From Dioscorea cayenensis subsp. rotundata (lineage: Eukaryota; Streptophyta; Magnoliopsida; Dioscoreales; Dioscoreaceae): a stretch of DNA of 64,000 nt. The stretch spans positions 372,001 through 436,000 of the forward strand of contig NC_052476.1 in assembly GCF_009730915.1 (NCBI RefSeq). Direction: 5' to 3'. The notes under the pieces were generated by a model, which worked only from the letters and a program-made list of their open reading frames with translations, was not told the DNA's origin and did not search any database. Below are positions 1 to 11,312 of the stretch, piece after piece. The first letter of the stretch is position 1. Each line of letters starts with the position of its first letter. The translations under genes were made by a program, and so were the position numbers.

Positions 1-2014
1 ATTTCGGTTTTTCAATAAATTATTTTTTTCTCCAACTCGATCACTGCACTCACAATAGTATTCAGAATCTCTCAACTCAAACTTAGTGATCTCCATCTCA
101 TGTTGCAGCTTCACTAATTCTTCAGCATCTTCTTCATCCATGCGGTAAGGGTATCTAATAGCGAGTAGAAAATCTTAGTATTATTTTCTTTGGATAAAAA
201 AAAAACCAAAAAGAATGCCTTACTTTTGTGAACAATTTTTACATCTAGGATTAATTTAATTTTTTTCATAAAAAATGGCCATCCTTTATTTATTTATTTA
301 TTTATTTATTCAAACACAACAAAGGCATTATTAGCTTCAAGTTTTTCTTTAATTATTTACCAATTGGTTAGATTTGTAAAATACATCCACTTAAGTATAA
401 TTTAAAATCATAATTTCGTGAAACAAATTAAAATAATTTCATTTTTTTAAAAACAATAAATTCAAAATTATAAATACAACTAACCTTTGGTCTTTTATAA
501 ATAAAAAACCGTTAAAAAAATGTAAATATAAACCACAATATCATCAATCTTTTTCCTTTAAAAAAAAACAAAAGCTTCTTAGATAAATTGAAAGATGGTT
601 CATAAATAAAATAAAATAAAATAATGAAAGATGTTTTATAAAAAGTTAAGAATTTGCATTTTTTTTTAAAATTATAAATATTGACGATTAGTTTTAAAAA
701 AAATCTAGAGATTATGAATATCAAACAATTGATCTATAACCCTTTTTCATAATGAAATTAAAAAAAAAAAAGTTTAAATCTAACAATATTATACATGCAC
801 TCATATATATACAAAACAAGTATCCAATTAGTGTATTTGTAAAAGCTAAAAATGATGTCATTTTACCCGGGAGATTAGAATTTGAAAATAAATATAAATT
901 TATATAGTTTGTGCTTTATTTTATTACATGTTATTTATCCTCTTTTTAAAATAAATAAATAAATAAATAAATAAGTAAACTTATATAAGCATGAGTGAGC
1001 ACTTTGGGCGAAATGATGACCATGAAGTAAACAAGAAATTAAGTAATAGTTCATACCTCTCATCCTTATCCACCCACTTGAAACAAGTTTCAACACCTTC
1101 AGATAAAAGAAAAAACAAAAAGTAAAATTAGAAAAATATGTAACAATATATATATAATAATAATCTGGTATGAATGTATTTAATTAGTGGTGTATCATTG
1201 GAATTAAAGAAAAAAAAAACTAAAATGAGGCCTTACTTGGTAACAAAATATCCATGTCCTGAATGCTCTTAAGCTGTTTAATGTTGAACACTTGCCAGCA
1301 CAAGTTTTGGAAAATTTCTTCAGGGTTGTAATCATGGGATTCACTTTCTGGTGATGATGATGATGATGATGGTGGTTTGTTTGCGATCTTGAACACTTTA
1401 GTGTGCTCCTTTATCCCCCAAATGTATCTCAGTCTGTCTATTATATATGATACTTTTTTTATTGTCATCTTAGGATAATGTCCTTCCCTGCAGGATACCA
1501 TTGGATCTAAAGTTTCAGACATGGATTTCAAGTTTCTTCCCAAGATCAACATCTTTTCCAGTCGTGAAGGACACCAATTCATATGCAATAAATCTCCCAA
1601 AACTTCAGGTCTTGTGAAGGGAAGGAAGAAGACAGTAGGTTCATCAACAACAGCCCATCTAAAACGACCATCAGTTACAAGAACAATATGACATCCATAG
1701 GCTTTGATGACTTTTTCTTCAGCAGGTGTCAGTGAAATATCATCACAACATATAGTGATTTGATCTTTTTGAATCTCCAACGCCATCACTTCCCTTAAGA
1801 GAAGAGCAAGAGAGAGTTGGAACTTTGCAGCGTAATTAAATTGGATGCTGCCAAGTCCATACACAACCATAGGTCTTCCTTTGAAGCTTGAAACAATCTC
1901 AGGTTTTTCTTGAATCTGATTGATGAGATCAGCCAAGAATTTGGATGCTCGGACCTGTTCAAGAGCATAATCCATGTCTTTCATTAAAGCAGTATATTCT
2001 CCATCAACTTCCAT
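1..2014 (-). CDS. SRR1-like: SRR1-like protein, 3' end outside window
   Basis: SENSITIVITY TO RED LIGHT REDUCED 1 family. In Arabidopsis this acts in phytochrome B signalling, the circadian clock and flowering time; its biochemistry is unresolved. Coding exons read 2014-1237, 1096-1057 and 154 to beyond base 1, with GT-AG borders and a continuous frame, giving at least 324 residues. The SRR1-like domain lies in exon 1 (VVYGLGSIQFNYAAKFQLSL near residues 50-70, and a TDGRFRW motif). A Ser/Glu-rich linker with an (ATC)n-type repeat follows. The last exon is charged and helix-like (MDEEDAEELVKLQ) with a Cys pair. I chose ATG 2014 because the frame upstream of it opens only with TTG. If the first intron is retained, the protein stops at 1220. 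Arabidopsis SRR1 is about 275 residues, so this C-terminal extension is unusual. The family call is firm; the downstream exons are inferred from splice and frame logic. Confidence 0.78.
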
Positions 2015-2356
2015 GTTTAACGATAATGCACCTCTCAAAAGCTTATAATAGTGTTATTATTTGCCATGGATTAACAATATATATATATATATATATAGGC
2101 AATGAATTGGGTCTTTGTCTGTGAAAGAGTAGAACAAGGAGCTAGATCAAATTGGAGTCAGAGTCCCACTTTGAGCAAGAGTAGGATTTAATATTCATTC
2201 ATGACATAATATTAATTATACATTACTGTAATCTAATATTCATTTTATTTACAAGTCAAACAACCACAAAGAGTAAAATTCTAGTCGTTGTAGGAGTAGG
2301 ATTGGTGGAATCAAACTGTAGTGATCATATGTGTCATAATCCAAATCTTTTTGAAT
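2015..2356. other. Upstream region of the SRR1-like gene
   Basis: AT-rich, with a (TA)n run at about 2077-2096 that lies where a minus-strand core promoter would be expected. No coding signal was seen. The transposon nest begins at 2357. Confidence 0.4.
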
Positions 2357-4725
2357 CACTTGTTTCTTTGCCTATTCCTTTCCAAATCTCTTTGCCCAAT
2401 GGTCATGAAATTACTGTCACATAATTTGGCACAATTAGGTTAACAGATAATTTTTTGATCTGTGAAGTTCTATATGTTAGTTTGTGATTGAAGTGGTTTG
2501 ATATTGTTGATAGGAAGAGAAGACTATGGTGCTGGAGATTGACAGAGATTTCAGATTTTCAGATTGAAATGTGTTCAGAGGGGTAAGTTCGTCATTTCAG
2601 GTATTCAAAAGTCTGTTAAAAACAGTTGGAGTTTTGGCTGGAAAAAGAATCAAAGGCTGAGATTGATTTGATCAAAGGAAAAGTGTAAGTCCTAGGCAGA
2701 AGTTAATTCAAGCATCGGGGTTGATTGTATGGTCCAGATCTGATCTATCAAAGAGATGTGTTTAAGTTCGAGGCAACTGCAGAAGCAAATATTAGATGAA
2801 TAAGTGAACGGCTGGGATTTAATCATCATCAAGTTTTGGTGTTAGTTCGAGGCAGGATGGCTTAAGAGGTTGAATGGATCCAGTGCAGACGCGTGTTGTG
2901 GGTGACTAAGCTGATTCGTTTCATTTTGGGTACTAATGTTTATATGTAATAAATATCTTGTGTTTTTTCAGAGATGTGTAATGTTGTTACTGTTTTCTGT
3001 TTTCTGTTTTCATTGAGATTTTCAAGGTTGTATGAATTATCCTGAGTTATGGAGAGTGTTTTAGCTCTTGATGTGAATAAGAAAGTTGTCCTTTGTTTGA
3101 TCCTTTATCTAGGTAGTAATTTTCACTATATGTTCCTTCTTTCAATTATAATCTTCTATCCATAGGAAAATTGATGCAACAACTGAATTGCCAAGTTGTC
3201 TTTACCCTTGAATTGTGTATTTTACAGGCCCCTTCACTGAAGAGGTCACTAGTTCTTGGTAAATATTGCAATGGATTATTTCCACTACAATCTCATCAAG
3301 GAGAATTGAAATCTATTCAATCCTGCAATCCTGTGATTGACACTGTCAATTCACAGAATAGTTTTCTGTCTACAGACATTTCTTTTCCAGTTTCTAATTC
3401 AATTGTTTGTTCTAGTTCGGTTTTGTGGCACAACAGACTTGGAAATCTTCCTTTTCTTAAATTGAAACAGATTTCTTTACTGGGAATGATTCATGTTCAA
3501 TTAATTCTTGTGATATTTGTCCACAAGCTAGACAACATAAATTGCCATTCCCTAAAACTCAAATTTATTCTTCTTCAGTTTTTGAATTGATTCACATTGA
3601 CACTTGGGGACCTTATCACACTCCCACACATGAGGGTTATAAATATTTTCTCACAATTGTTGATGATTTCAATAGAGCTACCTGGACTTTCTTACTCTCA
3701 ACTAAGAGAGATGCATCTTTCACTTTAAAGAATTTTATCCAAATGATAGAAACACAGTTTCAGACCAAAATAAAAAAGGTTAGATGTGACAATGCCTTAG
3801 AATTAGGTAGTAGTCTAGAATTGAAGTCTTTTTTTTTTTCTGAGAAAAGAATTATTCATCAAACTAGTTGTGTTCATACTCCCCAACAGAATGGTGTTGT
3901 AGAAAGGAAACACAAGCATTTGTTAGAGACATCACGAGCACTGTTGTTTCAGTCTAAGTTACCTATTAAATGCTGGGGAGAATGTGTGCTCACAGCTACA
4001 TAATTAATAGGTTTCCTTCCAAAGTTCTACACAACAAGACACCTTTTGAAATACTTTTTGATAGAAAACCTGACTACCATCACTTGAGAGCCTTTGGTTG
4101 CCTTTGTTTTGTGACAAATTCAGAGAATTACAAGGACAAATTTCAGCCCAGAGCACAATCTGCTGTTTTTACTGGTTATCCTTTTGGTAAAAAAGGTTAC
4201 AAGGTTCTTATTCTTGACACTCTACAAATAGTTGCTTCCAGAAATGTAATTTTTAATGAGTCAATCTTTCCTTTTCATCATCATCCAATATCTTCCATTT
4301 CAACACATTATATTCCCAACTTTATTCAGGATGATTTTGTTTCAAACAGGTCAACTTCTTTTCAAAAATCAGATCATACTAATATCACTTCTACTATCTC
4401 TTCACAAAATAATTCTAATTCTCTTTCTTTTGATCAAAATGCATCAGTAATTCCATTGCCTTCTCGAAGGTCAAATAGACCTCACAATCTTTCTTCTTAT
4501 CTAAATGATTACATTTGTAGCACTGAACACAATTCATCAGTTTGCGCAGCCCATTGTTTTCACACTATCACCAATTCATTTCCTTTACCTAAACATATTA
4601 GTTTTTCTTCTTTGAAACTTGAAAATCAACAAATTCTTGCACTACTGACTACTTCTTATGAGCCACAAACATTAGAAGAGGCTGTAATTGATTCAAAGCT
4701 TAATTCCTTGAAGATCAATTGCTGA
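2357..4725 (+). pseudogene. Broken Ty1/Copia pol (protease, GAG-pre-integrase, integrase), copy 1
   Basis: Remnant of a Copia retrotransposon polyprotein. The 5' end starts inside the protease region (LPNGHEITVT). After the solo LTR at 2475-3125 it resumes with KLMQQLNCQVVF, a GAG-pre-integrase block (LWHNRLGNLPFLKLKQ, near 3430) and the integrase core. The integrase acidic residues are visible in HIDTWG, RCDNALEL and NGVVERKH, the last at about 3890. The frame shifts near 3490 and again near 3990, and a TAA sits in the protease part. Homology stops at the very start of the reverse transcriptase (EPQTLEEAV, about 4660), after which LTR-like sequence follows. So reverse transcriptase and RNase H are deleted. 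There is no gag and no primer-binding site. It cannot move by itself. Confidence 0.9.
2475..3125. mobile_element. Solo LTR inserted in Copia protease, copy 1
   Basis: A 651-bp block starting TGTTAG and ending TTTTCA, flanked on both sides by the 5-bp direct repeat CTATA (2470-2474 and 3126-3130). Removing the block and one CTATA restores a continuous Copia reading frame (EVLYVPSFNYNLLSIGKLMQ), which proves the insertion boundaries. It has TG...CA ends and no internal coding region, so it is a solo LTR left by recombination, or a small non-autonomous element. The same block at the same site occurs at 11431-12071. A diverged relative begins at 5824. Confidence 0.9.
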
Positions 4726-4784
4726 ACATGATTGTGAAGATTAATTACTTGAAGTTGTTGAAGTTTGATGTTAATCTTATAAAG

Positions 4785-5170
4785 GAGAGGAGCAGCTGAA
4801 GATAACATCACCAACTCAGTGACGTGTCATGCCAATGTGGATATTTCCAAGCTGTCAGTTTGTTATGCCAGGTTGTCAATTTGTTATGACAGTTACGGCA
4901 GTTATGATTGTTATTCAGACAGCATTATATAACTGTGAAATTTGTATTCATATTTGATTTTTTCCTTTTGAATGAGATTTACATACAGCTTCTCCTCTCC
5001 ATTATCTACTCTTTCTTTTTTCTCTATTCTCAATCTCTCCATTGACAGAGCTTGAGATCCATTCCAACCTGCAGATTGCTATTGTTGTGAGGTAAAACAG
5101 AGGTTGGAGCTTGTTCTGTTCTTCAATCTTCAGACATGACAGTGAGTTGATCCTATCTTGAAGCTTTTCT
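4785..5170 (+). mobile_element. Copia-type 3' LTR remnant
   Basis: Directly after the truncated pol lies a purine run (AAAGGAGAGGAGCAGC, about 4781-4796) that resembles a polypurine tract. It is followed by non-coding sequence with repeated GTTATG/CAGTTA motifs, a TATATAA-like box near 4927 and a CT-rich leader near 4990-5040, a layout typical of a Copia LTR. The exact ends were not resolved. Confidence 0.5.
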
Positions 5171-5229
5171 TTCAATCTTTGACAAAAAAACAGGGTGTCA
5201 TTGAGATGCATAATTATTTAACAAGTGTT

Positions 5230-5502
5230 TATAAAGAAGGAGATGCAAGGACGACTCTTCTTGTCATGGTTCAAGCTATCAATCATGCCAAGCATGGTGT
5301 TGTGATACAACCTTACCTCTCCAGCTGGAAGATAACCAACATGTTGAGCCGATATTAGAAGAGAACAACCACCATGAAGCATCACAGGAGGTTTCCACGG
5401 TAGAGGTGAACACCGATGAGAGGCGCGTTCAACGCATTCGTAAACCGCCAACTTGGATGCAGGATTTTGTGACCACACAAGTGGCATCAAGACGTCCATA
5501 GA
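5230..5502 (+). pseudogene. Second Copia pol scrap (integrase-RT linker)
   Basis: In the frame ending at the TAG of 5500-5502 the translation contains [18 protein letters not shown] and RIRKPPTWMQDFV. The latter is the basic RKPPxWMxDYV-like signature found between integrase and reverse transcriptase in Copia elements. The frame has no proper start and no neighbouring RT. It comes from a different Copia lineage than the copy at 2357, since that copy's own linker (3'-terminal part near 4450) differs. Confidence 0.6.
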
Positions 5503-5823
5503 TTGGAGTTGAGATATCATAGGTAATCATATCACAATAACGAGTTGTCAGTAACAATAATATTAGCTGGATTGATAAATTAACAGCTGGGTTACTTATT
5601 AGGATAAGTTGAGTCTATTTATATGTCATTAGGGTCCTTATGTTGGGGTATGAAAAGTCTTGGAGTCTATCTTGTCTTATGGAATAATATCTTTCTTTCT
5701 TTATCTTTTCTTCTTCTTCTTCTCCTTGCCTCTCCTTTGACATTGGTCTTAATCGAGGAGTAAGAATCCACTCAAAGCAGGTTCCATTGGTGCGTCGCAA
5801 ATCTATTGACGTATCATGTTGAC
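5503..5823. other. Non-coding, probable LTR debris
   Basis: Follows the Copia scrap. It has a TTC-rich, pyrimidine-rich tract (about 5690-5740) and no open frame of note. It probably belongs to the 3' end of the same dead element, but no TG...CA borders could be fixed. Confidence 0.3.
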
Positions 5824-6190
5824 TGTTAGTGTGATTGAAGCTCTGAAGATGAAGAACTGAAGCATGGGGTTAGGCTGTGTTCTGTTTCTGTAGATGTGGT
5901 TGTGGATATGTTTGAGGTTCAGATGAATTTGAATGTTAGGTAAATTCGTTATTGAGAAGGAGGGAGAGCTTATGGTGATTATGTTTGAAGATTAACGGTG
6001 AAGATCAGATCATCCAGAGAATCATGTTAGTTCGAGGCAGTGCAGGATAGACGGCAGAGATTTGATCATCCAAAGTATGGCTTTAGTTCGAGGCAACTTT
6101 AACTTAGTGGAGGTCTTAAGCGGTTAAAGTCGTTAGGAATCGACATGTGGAGTAGTGATTCAGCTTGTACCAGAAATCAGCAAAATAGGA
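5824..6190. mobile_element. Diverged, truncated relative of the 651-bp LTR
   Basis: Starts TGTTAGTGTGATTGAAG, closely resembling the left end of the LTR at 2475. It shares further blocks with that LTR in the same order: GATTTGATCATCC-like, two GTTAGTTCGAGGCA copies, and CTTAAGxGGTTRAA. The right end is lost just before the small LINE tail at 6208. This is an older member of the same LTR family. Confidence 0.55.
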
Positions 6191-6194
6191 AATT

Positions 6195-6277
6195 GATGGG
6201 ACTCAGGTTTTTTTTTAAAAAAAATAAAAATGGATAATCATGGTTTTATTGAAATAAAAAACTGATGGGACTCAAGG
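6195..6277 (-). mobile_element. Minute LINE 3'-end insertion with target duplication
   Basis: A body of about 56 bp (6208-6263) begins on the plus strand with a T/A run and then TGGATAATCATGGTTTTATT. That is the reverse complement of a LINE tail (TTATCCA...poly(A)). It is flanked by GATGGGACTCAGG (6195-6207) and GATGGGACTCAAGG (6264-6277), a target-site duplication with a one-base difference. It reads as an extreme 5'-truncated retroposition event. Confidence 0.6.
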
Positions 6278-6280
6278 TCA

Positions 6281-6440
6281 TCAATTTTTTTTAAGTGGAT
6301 AAACAAGATTTTTATTGAAGTTAAACAAGTTCACCATCGTTTTCATTAAATTTATTGCCAATACCCTTTTTTCTTTTATAATTGTTCTGTTTTAGTTAAG
6401 TGAATCAGTTGAATTGTTATTTAGAAAGGAATTCAAAAGT
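6281..6440 (-). mobile_element. LINE 3'-tail remnant, block C
   Basis: Begins on the plus strand with poly(T) followed by AAGTGGATAAACAAGATTTT, the reverse complement of a LINE 3' terminus. A similar terminus (AAGTGGATAAACCACAAATT) is present at about 53710. The block recurs at 12691-12849. It ends in GGAATTCAAA, which is repeated beyond a short T run at about 6441-6460. Confidence 0.5.
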
Positions 6441-6587
6441 TTTTTTTTAAAAGGAATTCAAACTATGGCACCTGGGTGCTTGGAGGATGTTCTTGCAAAC
6501 ACTCCATTCCAAATTGATAAACTCATATATATATTATTGTGGATTTAGAGAGCAGAAGAATGGTTATGCTTAATCAAGAAGTTATGC

Positions 6588-7569
6588 TTGATCACTCTAA
6601 TTAAACCTCCTCGAGATCAGCATGCAATTCCGGATCTCTCTTCATCCTTTTTAATTCCACAATTGCCTCGAGATTCGATCACTCTTGATACACCCTTTTG
6701 TTCAAACAGGGATGAATCTTTGATTAATGTTAAGCAACCTACCTATGTTGCTTCCCATGTGGATTTAATTAATTCAAATGATATTAACTCCAAGTTTATC
6801 ACTGATCTTGATCCCTGATCTTGATCCCCCTTCTGAAGGATCTAAGTCTCCTATTCAAACCAAGGACCCGGAAATTACCAAACCGGGGCATTTACCTACT
6901 CATCTTCAACCCTTACCACCGGCAATTCCAATTCCTGATGGATATAATTGGGTTTTCATTCATGGGGGATGGACCCTTATACCAAGCATTAACTCAGAAA
7001 AATTTTACAATTTAGATCCTTCCCCACAGGATGACATCTCTGATGATCTTAACGATGTCGATCTTGTTGATTGGGAAGATGGAGACGAATACATTGATGA
7101 TGAGATTGTTGAGTATGATCATTTGCCTAATGATGTCAACAACTCTCATATGGAAACTGATATTCACCCACCTATTCAGATTGAAGATAACCCTGCTCCC
7201 CTATCATCGATTATTCTAGAGATGATAAGGGAAGAACTTTTCTCTGAAGATCACATTCATGTTCCTACTCAGGCAAATACCCAACAACCAGTTTCTTCTT
7301 CCTCATCTATCAATCAGAAGCAATTTCGCAGAAGTGAAAGAACCAAGAAACCCTCTGGCCGATGGGATGAAGAAGCAGGGTTTGTTCCTCATCCTCCCGG
7401 ATCCACGAAGAAGAAAAATTCACGAGGACCCAAGAGAAGGTACTCATTCTTCTTTAAATTCTCGATGATTTTTCCAATTGGTCAGATGCTCAATTTTTTA
7501 ATTATAGCAATGCTTGTGGTGTTAATTTCTTGGGATCGCCAAACCATAAATTCAAATGCTTTGAGATGA
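6588..7569 (+). pseudogene. LINE ORF1 C-terminal remnant
   Basis: Two overlapping frames form one ORF1 tail. A 13-bp tandem duplication (CTGATCTTGATCC at 6802-6814 and 6815-6827) causes the frameshift between them. Visible features are a proline-rich stretch, the sequence GYNWVFIHGGWTLIP, a long acidic region, and a basic end (RRSERTKKPSGRWDEE). ORF1 proteins of plant L1 elements bind the element RNA; the RNA-binding part itself is absent here. Confidence 0.6.
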
Positions 7570-7660
7570 TTCGTAATCTAGAAAAGAACAGAGCAGACAT
7601 ATTCTCTAATACTTCAGGATCTCCTACGAGACCTGATAGACAGAACCTTACCATTTTTTC

Positions 7661-10600
7661 ATGAAGATCTTAAGTTGGAATGTTAGAGGTCTTGGCAGAC
7701 CCTCTAAACGCCACTTAGTTAAAGATTGTATTTTCTCCTCCCGCGCTAATGTTGTTTGCATTCAAGAATCCAAATTATCTGATCTCCACAGTTCCACTTG
7801 GAGATCGATTGGAGGCATTCGCTTAGATACCTTTGACTTCCTCCCAGCCTTAGGCTCGGCTGGAGGAATCAACATGGCTTGGGATAGCGCTCTGATTTCT
7901 GGCAAACTTATTTTCAAAGGAAATTTCTCCATAACGATTGAATTCTCTAATAAAGACTATAATGATACTTGGGCTTGTACCAACATTTATGGGCCCACTT
8001 CTCGTTCTCTCAAGTCTGATTTTTGGACTGAACTCCGTACAATTAAAAACCTTCTCACTCACCCTTGGGTGATTTGCGGGGATTTCAATACCACTTTCAG
8101 CCTCGATGACAAAAACTCAGGAATCATTAATCCTAGAGATATTTCTGACTCCCTTTGTTTCCTGAACGATCTTAATCTCTTTGATCCACCTTTACATGGT
8201 CGCCGATTCACCTGGACAAATGGCCAATCGGACCCGATTTGGATTCGTCTTGATCGCTTCCTACTTTCACATGACTGGCCTAATCTTTTTCCTCGTTCTA
8301 TCCAGTTTGCTTTACCTAGAATTGGATCAGACCATTCTCCTATTTGTCTTGATTTTGGGACACATGCCCCTCGTCCTGAATTTTTTTAGGTTGGAAAAAA
8401 AGCGTGGTATACCAATGACCAACTTAATAACCTAATTAAAAGGCTGGTGGACTGAAACTAATTTTCGATGGTTGTGGAGCCTTTCATCATCTCCAAAAAA
8501 ATTAGCCCTTATGAAAGCTAGACTTAGAAAGCGGGCTAAGTTAAACTTTGGCGTGACTAATCTTCACAAGAAAAACCTTATCTCTGTTTTAGCCTCACTT
8601 GATTCCATAAGTGAACTTAGACCTCTTATAGAAGTTGAAACCACCCATCTCTCTCAGATTCGCCTTGAACTACACACTATTCAATAACAAGAGAAAATTT
8701 ATTAGAAGCAGAGATCTAGAATTACTTGGCTCAAGGAAGGAGACTCAAATACCAAATTCTTCCATAATATTGCTAACGGAAGACGTAACAAGAACTTCAT
8801 ACCCCGAATTCGTAATAATGGACATTGGGTGGAAGGGGATCGTGAAATTGGGAAGTTATTTTTCCAAACACTTTCAACTTCTTTTTGGGAACACCTTCCA
8901 ATCAAAGATTCCTTCTTGATTGGCAAAGCCTTTTCAACTACAAGACGCATGTTGAACTTTCTTTCCCTTGAACGACCGTTTACCTTGGATGAGATCAAAA
9001 ATGCTGTTTTTGATCTAAACGCCGACAAAGCCCCAGGCCCAGATGGTTTCCCAATTTTCTTCTTTCAAAAATCATTGGACCTTACTACAAGATTCGGTTG
9101 TCAATCTTTGCCAAGACTTCTATGATGGCTCAATTAACCTTGAAAAGATTAATTGGGTTCATATAGCACTTATCGCAAAAAAGAAGGCCCCGACTGATGT
9201 ATCTGACTTTCGACCTATTAGTCTAATCAATTCCACTTGCAAAATTATCTCCAAGATTCTTGCTACTAGACTAAGTTTGGTGATCAGCGACTTGGTCGAT
9301 GAATCTCAATCTGGATTTATCAAAGGCAGATGTATCGCTGATAACATCATTGCGGCCCAAGAACTAATTTTCCATCTCCAAAAAAGGAAATCTCTTGGTT
9401 ACGCTTTCAAAGTAGACTTCGCTAAGGCTTTTGACTCTTTAGACTGGGACTTTCTTCTTGAAATCCTTGCTGCTAGAGGCTTCAGTAACAAATGGTTATC
9501 GTGGATTCATACCATCCTAAAGACTGCCAAGGCCCAGATCCTAATCAATGGCACCACCCATGGTTACATCCGCTGCAAAAAAGGTCTCATACAAGGAGAC
9601 CCGCTCTCTCCCCTCCTTTTCGCCTTAGCTGCTAACGCTCTTAGTGCTATGTTCCACCACGCCCTCAGTTCCAAAATCTTAATTGGAGTTCAGCTCTCTC
9701 AAGATGAACGAATCTGTCATCTTCAATATGCGGATGATCTTATCATCTTCTCCGCTGGTGGACATGAAGACCTTCACATCATCAAACTTATTCTTTACCT
9801 TTTTGAAGGTTCTTCTGGGTTATCAATCAATTTTTCCAAAAGCTGTTTATACTCAACAAATTTTGGTTTCCAACCAAACTTTTCATCTGCAGCAATTCTC
9901 AATTGCAATAGAAACTGCCTCCCTATTACCTACTTGGGAGTACCTCTTTCTGGTAGACGACCCAGGAGACAGGATTGGACAAAACTTATCTAGACTGTTC
10001 GAGCGAGACTCCCCACTTGGAAATCTACTTATCTCTCCCTTGGTGGTCGTCTAACCCTTATCAATTCTGTCTTATCCACAATACCTGTTTACTGGATGAC
10101 AGTCTTCAAACTACCTGCTTGGGTAATTAAGGAAATTGATAAGACTCGTAGGGACTTCCTTTGGAAAGGACCAGACTTGAACTCTAAAGGAGCTAGACTG
10201 GTCGCTTGGAATCGAATCTGTCGGCCTCGTCCCTTGGGAGGTTGGGGAATTCTCAATCTTGCCGAATTCAACAAAGCTCTCCTTGGAAAATGGTGGTGGA
10301 AGTTTATTTCTAACCCTAACTTGTGTTGGGCTAAAATCATCAGATCCAATTACTCCATCAATTTACCTGGAACTTTGTTTCACACACCTCCTAGAAACAA
10401 ATCCTTTTTTTGGGCCGGTGTCAACACTACCCTACTATCTTTTAGATCATGTATTTCCAAAACTGTTAGAAATGGCAAGGATACTCTTCTTTGGCATGAT
10501 CGATGGACGGGGGGACAAGTACTTAAGGATCTCTGGCCAACACTATTCAATGACTGTTCCCAACCATGGATTTCCCTTAGACAATTCTCGCTCCTTAACA

Positions 10601-11241
10601 ACTCTGCTGAAAGTTTTTTTCATTCCGCAACACGAGATGATTTGTCTACTATCTTAAACTTAATTCCAGATTGTTCTCATGATCAGGATGATTCCATTAC
10701 TTGGACCTTGGAAAAGAATGGTATTTTCACTGTTAAATCATTCTATAATTTTTTAATTGATGGTGGAATGCGCAGTCCACTGTATTCTAATTTTTGGAAA
10801 ACTCATTGTCCAAGTAAAATTACTCTTTTTTGCTGGCTTGTTTGGGATAATAAAATTCACACACTCACTAATCTCTTTAAGAAGGGATGTAACCCAAACG
10901 CCACAGATACTTGCACTCTTTGCCACAAGGATTACAAAAGCGTGGATCATCTCTTTTTAGATTGTGACTATTCTTCCCGATTTTGGTCCTACTTCTCCAA
11001 CATTCTTGATCTTCAATCTCTACCTCCCACAGTTTCAAGCATCTGGACCTTATGGTTACCTTCATTACATTCAACCATTAGATTGTTGTGGGACTTACTC
11101 TCTAGAGCAACTATCTGGAATATTTGGCTGGAACGGAACAACCGCATCTTTCAAAACACTGCATTACATTTTCCTAAAGTATTATTCAAAATCATTAATA
11201 TGTTGCTTGCTTGGTTTTCTACAGCTTCTTTACCCCACTAG
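7661..11241 (+). pseudogene. LINE ORF2: endonuclease, reverse transcriptase, zf-RVT
   Basis: Starts MKILSWNVRGLG. The apurinic-type endonuclease domain covers about 7661-8389 and keeps its key motifs (WNVRG, QESKL, GDFN, RLDRFL, SDHSP). The frame is lost in a T7 run at 8381-8387 and wanders through 8472-9125. The reverse transcriptase runs from about 8990 (KAPGPDG) to about 9990, with FRPISL, QSGFIKGR, KVDFAKAFDSLDW, QGDPLSP and the catalytic YADD at 9726-9737. A single TAG at 9991-9993 then interrupts an otherwise continuous frame. The C-terminal part (9994-11241) has the CPSKITLFCW motif and a zinc-binding zf-RVT segment (CTLCHKDYKSVDHLFLDC). Damage is modest, implying fairly recent activity, but no functional ORF2 remains. 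Confidence 0.88.
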
Positions 11242-11312
11242 CAAACGCTGAATGAAGCCTCCAAGAAGATAAAGCGCTCCCTCGACTTCCTGAGCGCACG
11301 GACCGCAGATAA

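Larger units (their letters stand above)
6560..11312 (+). mobile_element. L1-type LINE, both ends missing
   Basis: Non-LTR retrotransposon body of about 4.7 kb containing an ORF1 tail and a complete but broken ORF2. The usual N-terminal ORF1 domain and CCHC knuckle were not found, so the 5' side is truncated. The ORF2 stop lies at 11239-11241. Only about 70 bp later, with no 3' UTR tail or poly(A), the second Copia copy begins at 11313, so the 3' end was lost at that junction. No target-site duplication could be found. Confidence 0.85.

Noticed and set aside
9043-9125. Functional reverse transcriptase gene
   Set aside because: ORF2 is interrupted by frameshifts before 9125 and a TAG at 9991-9993, and ORF1 is truncated.
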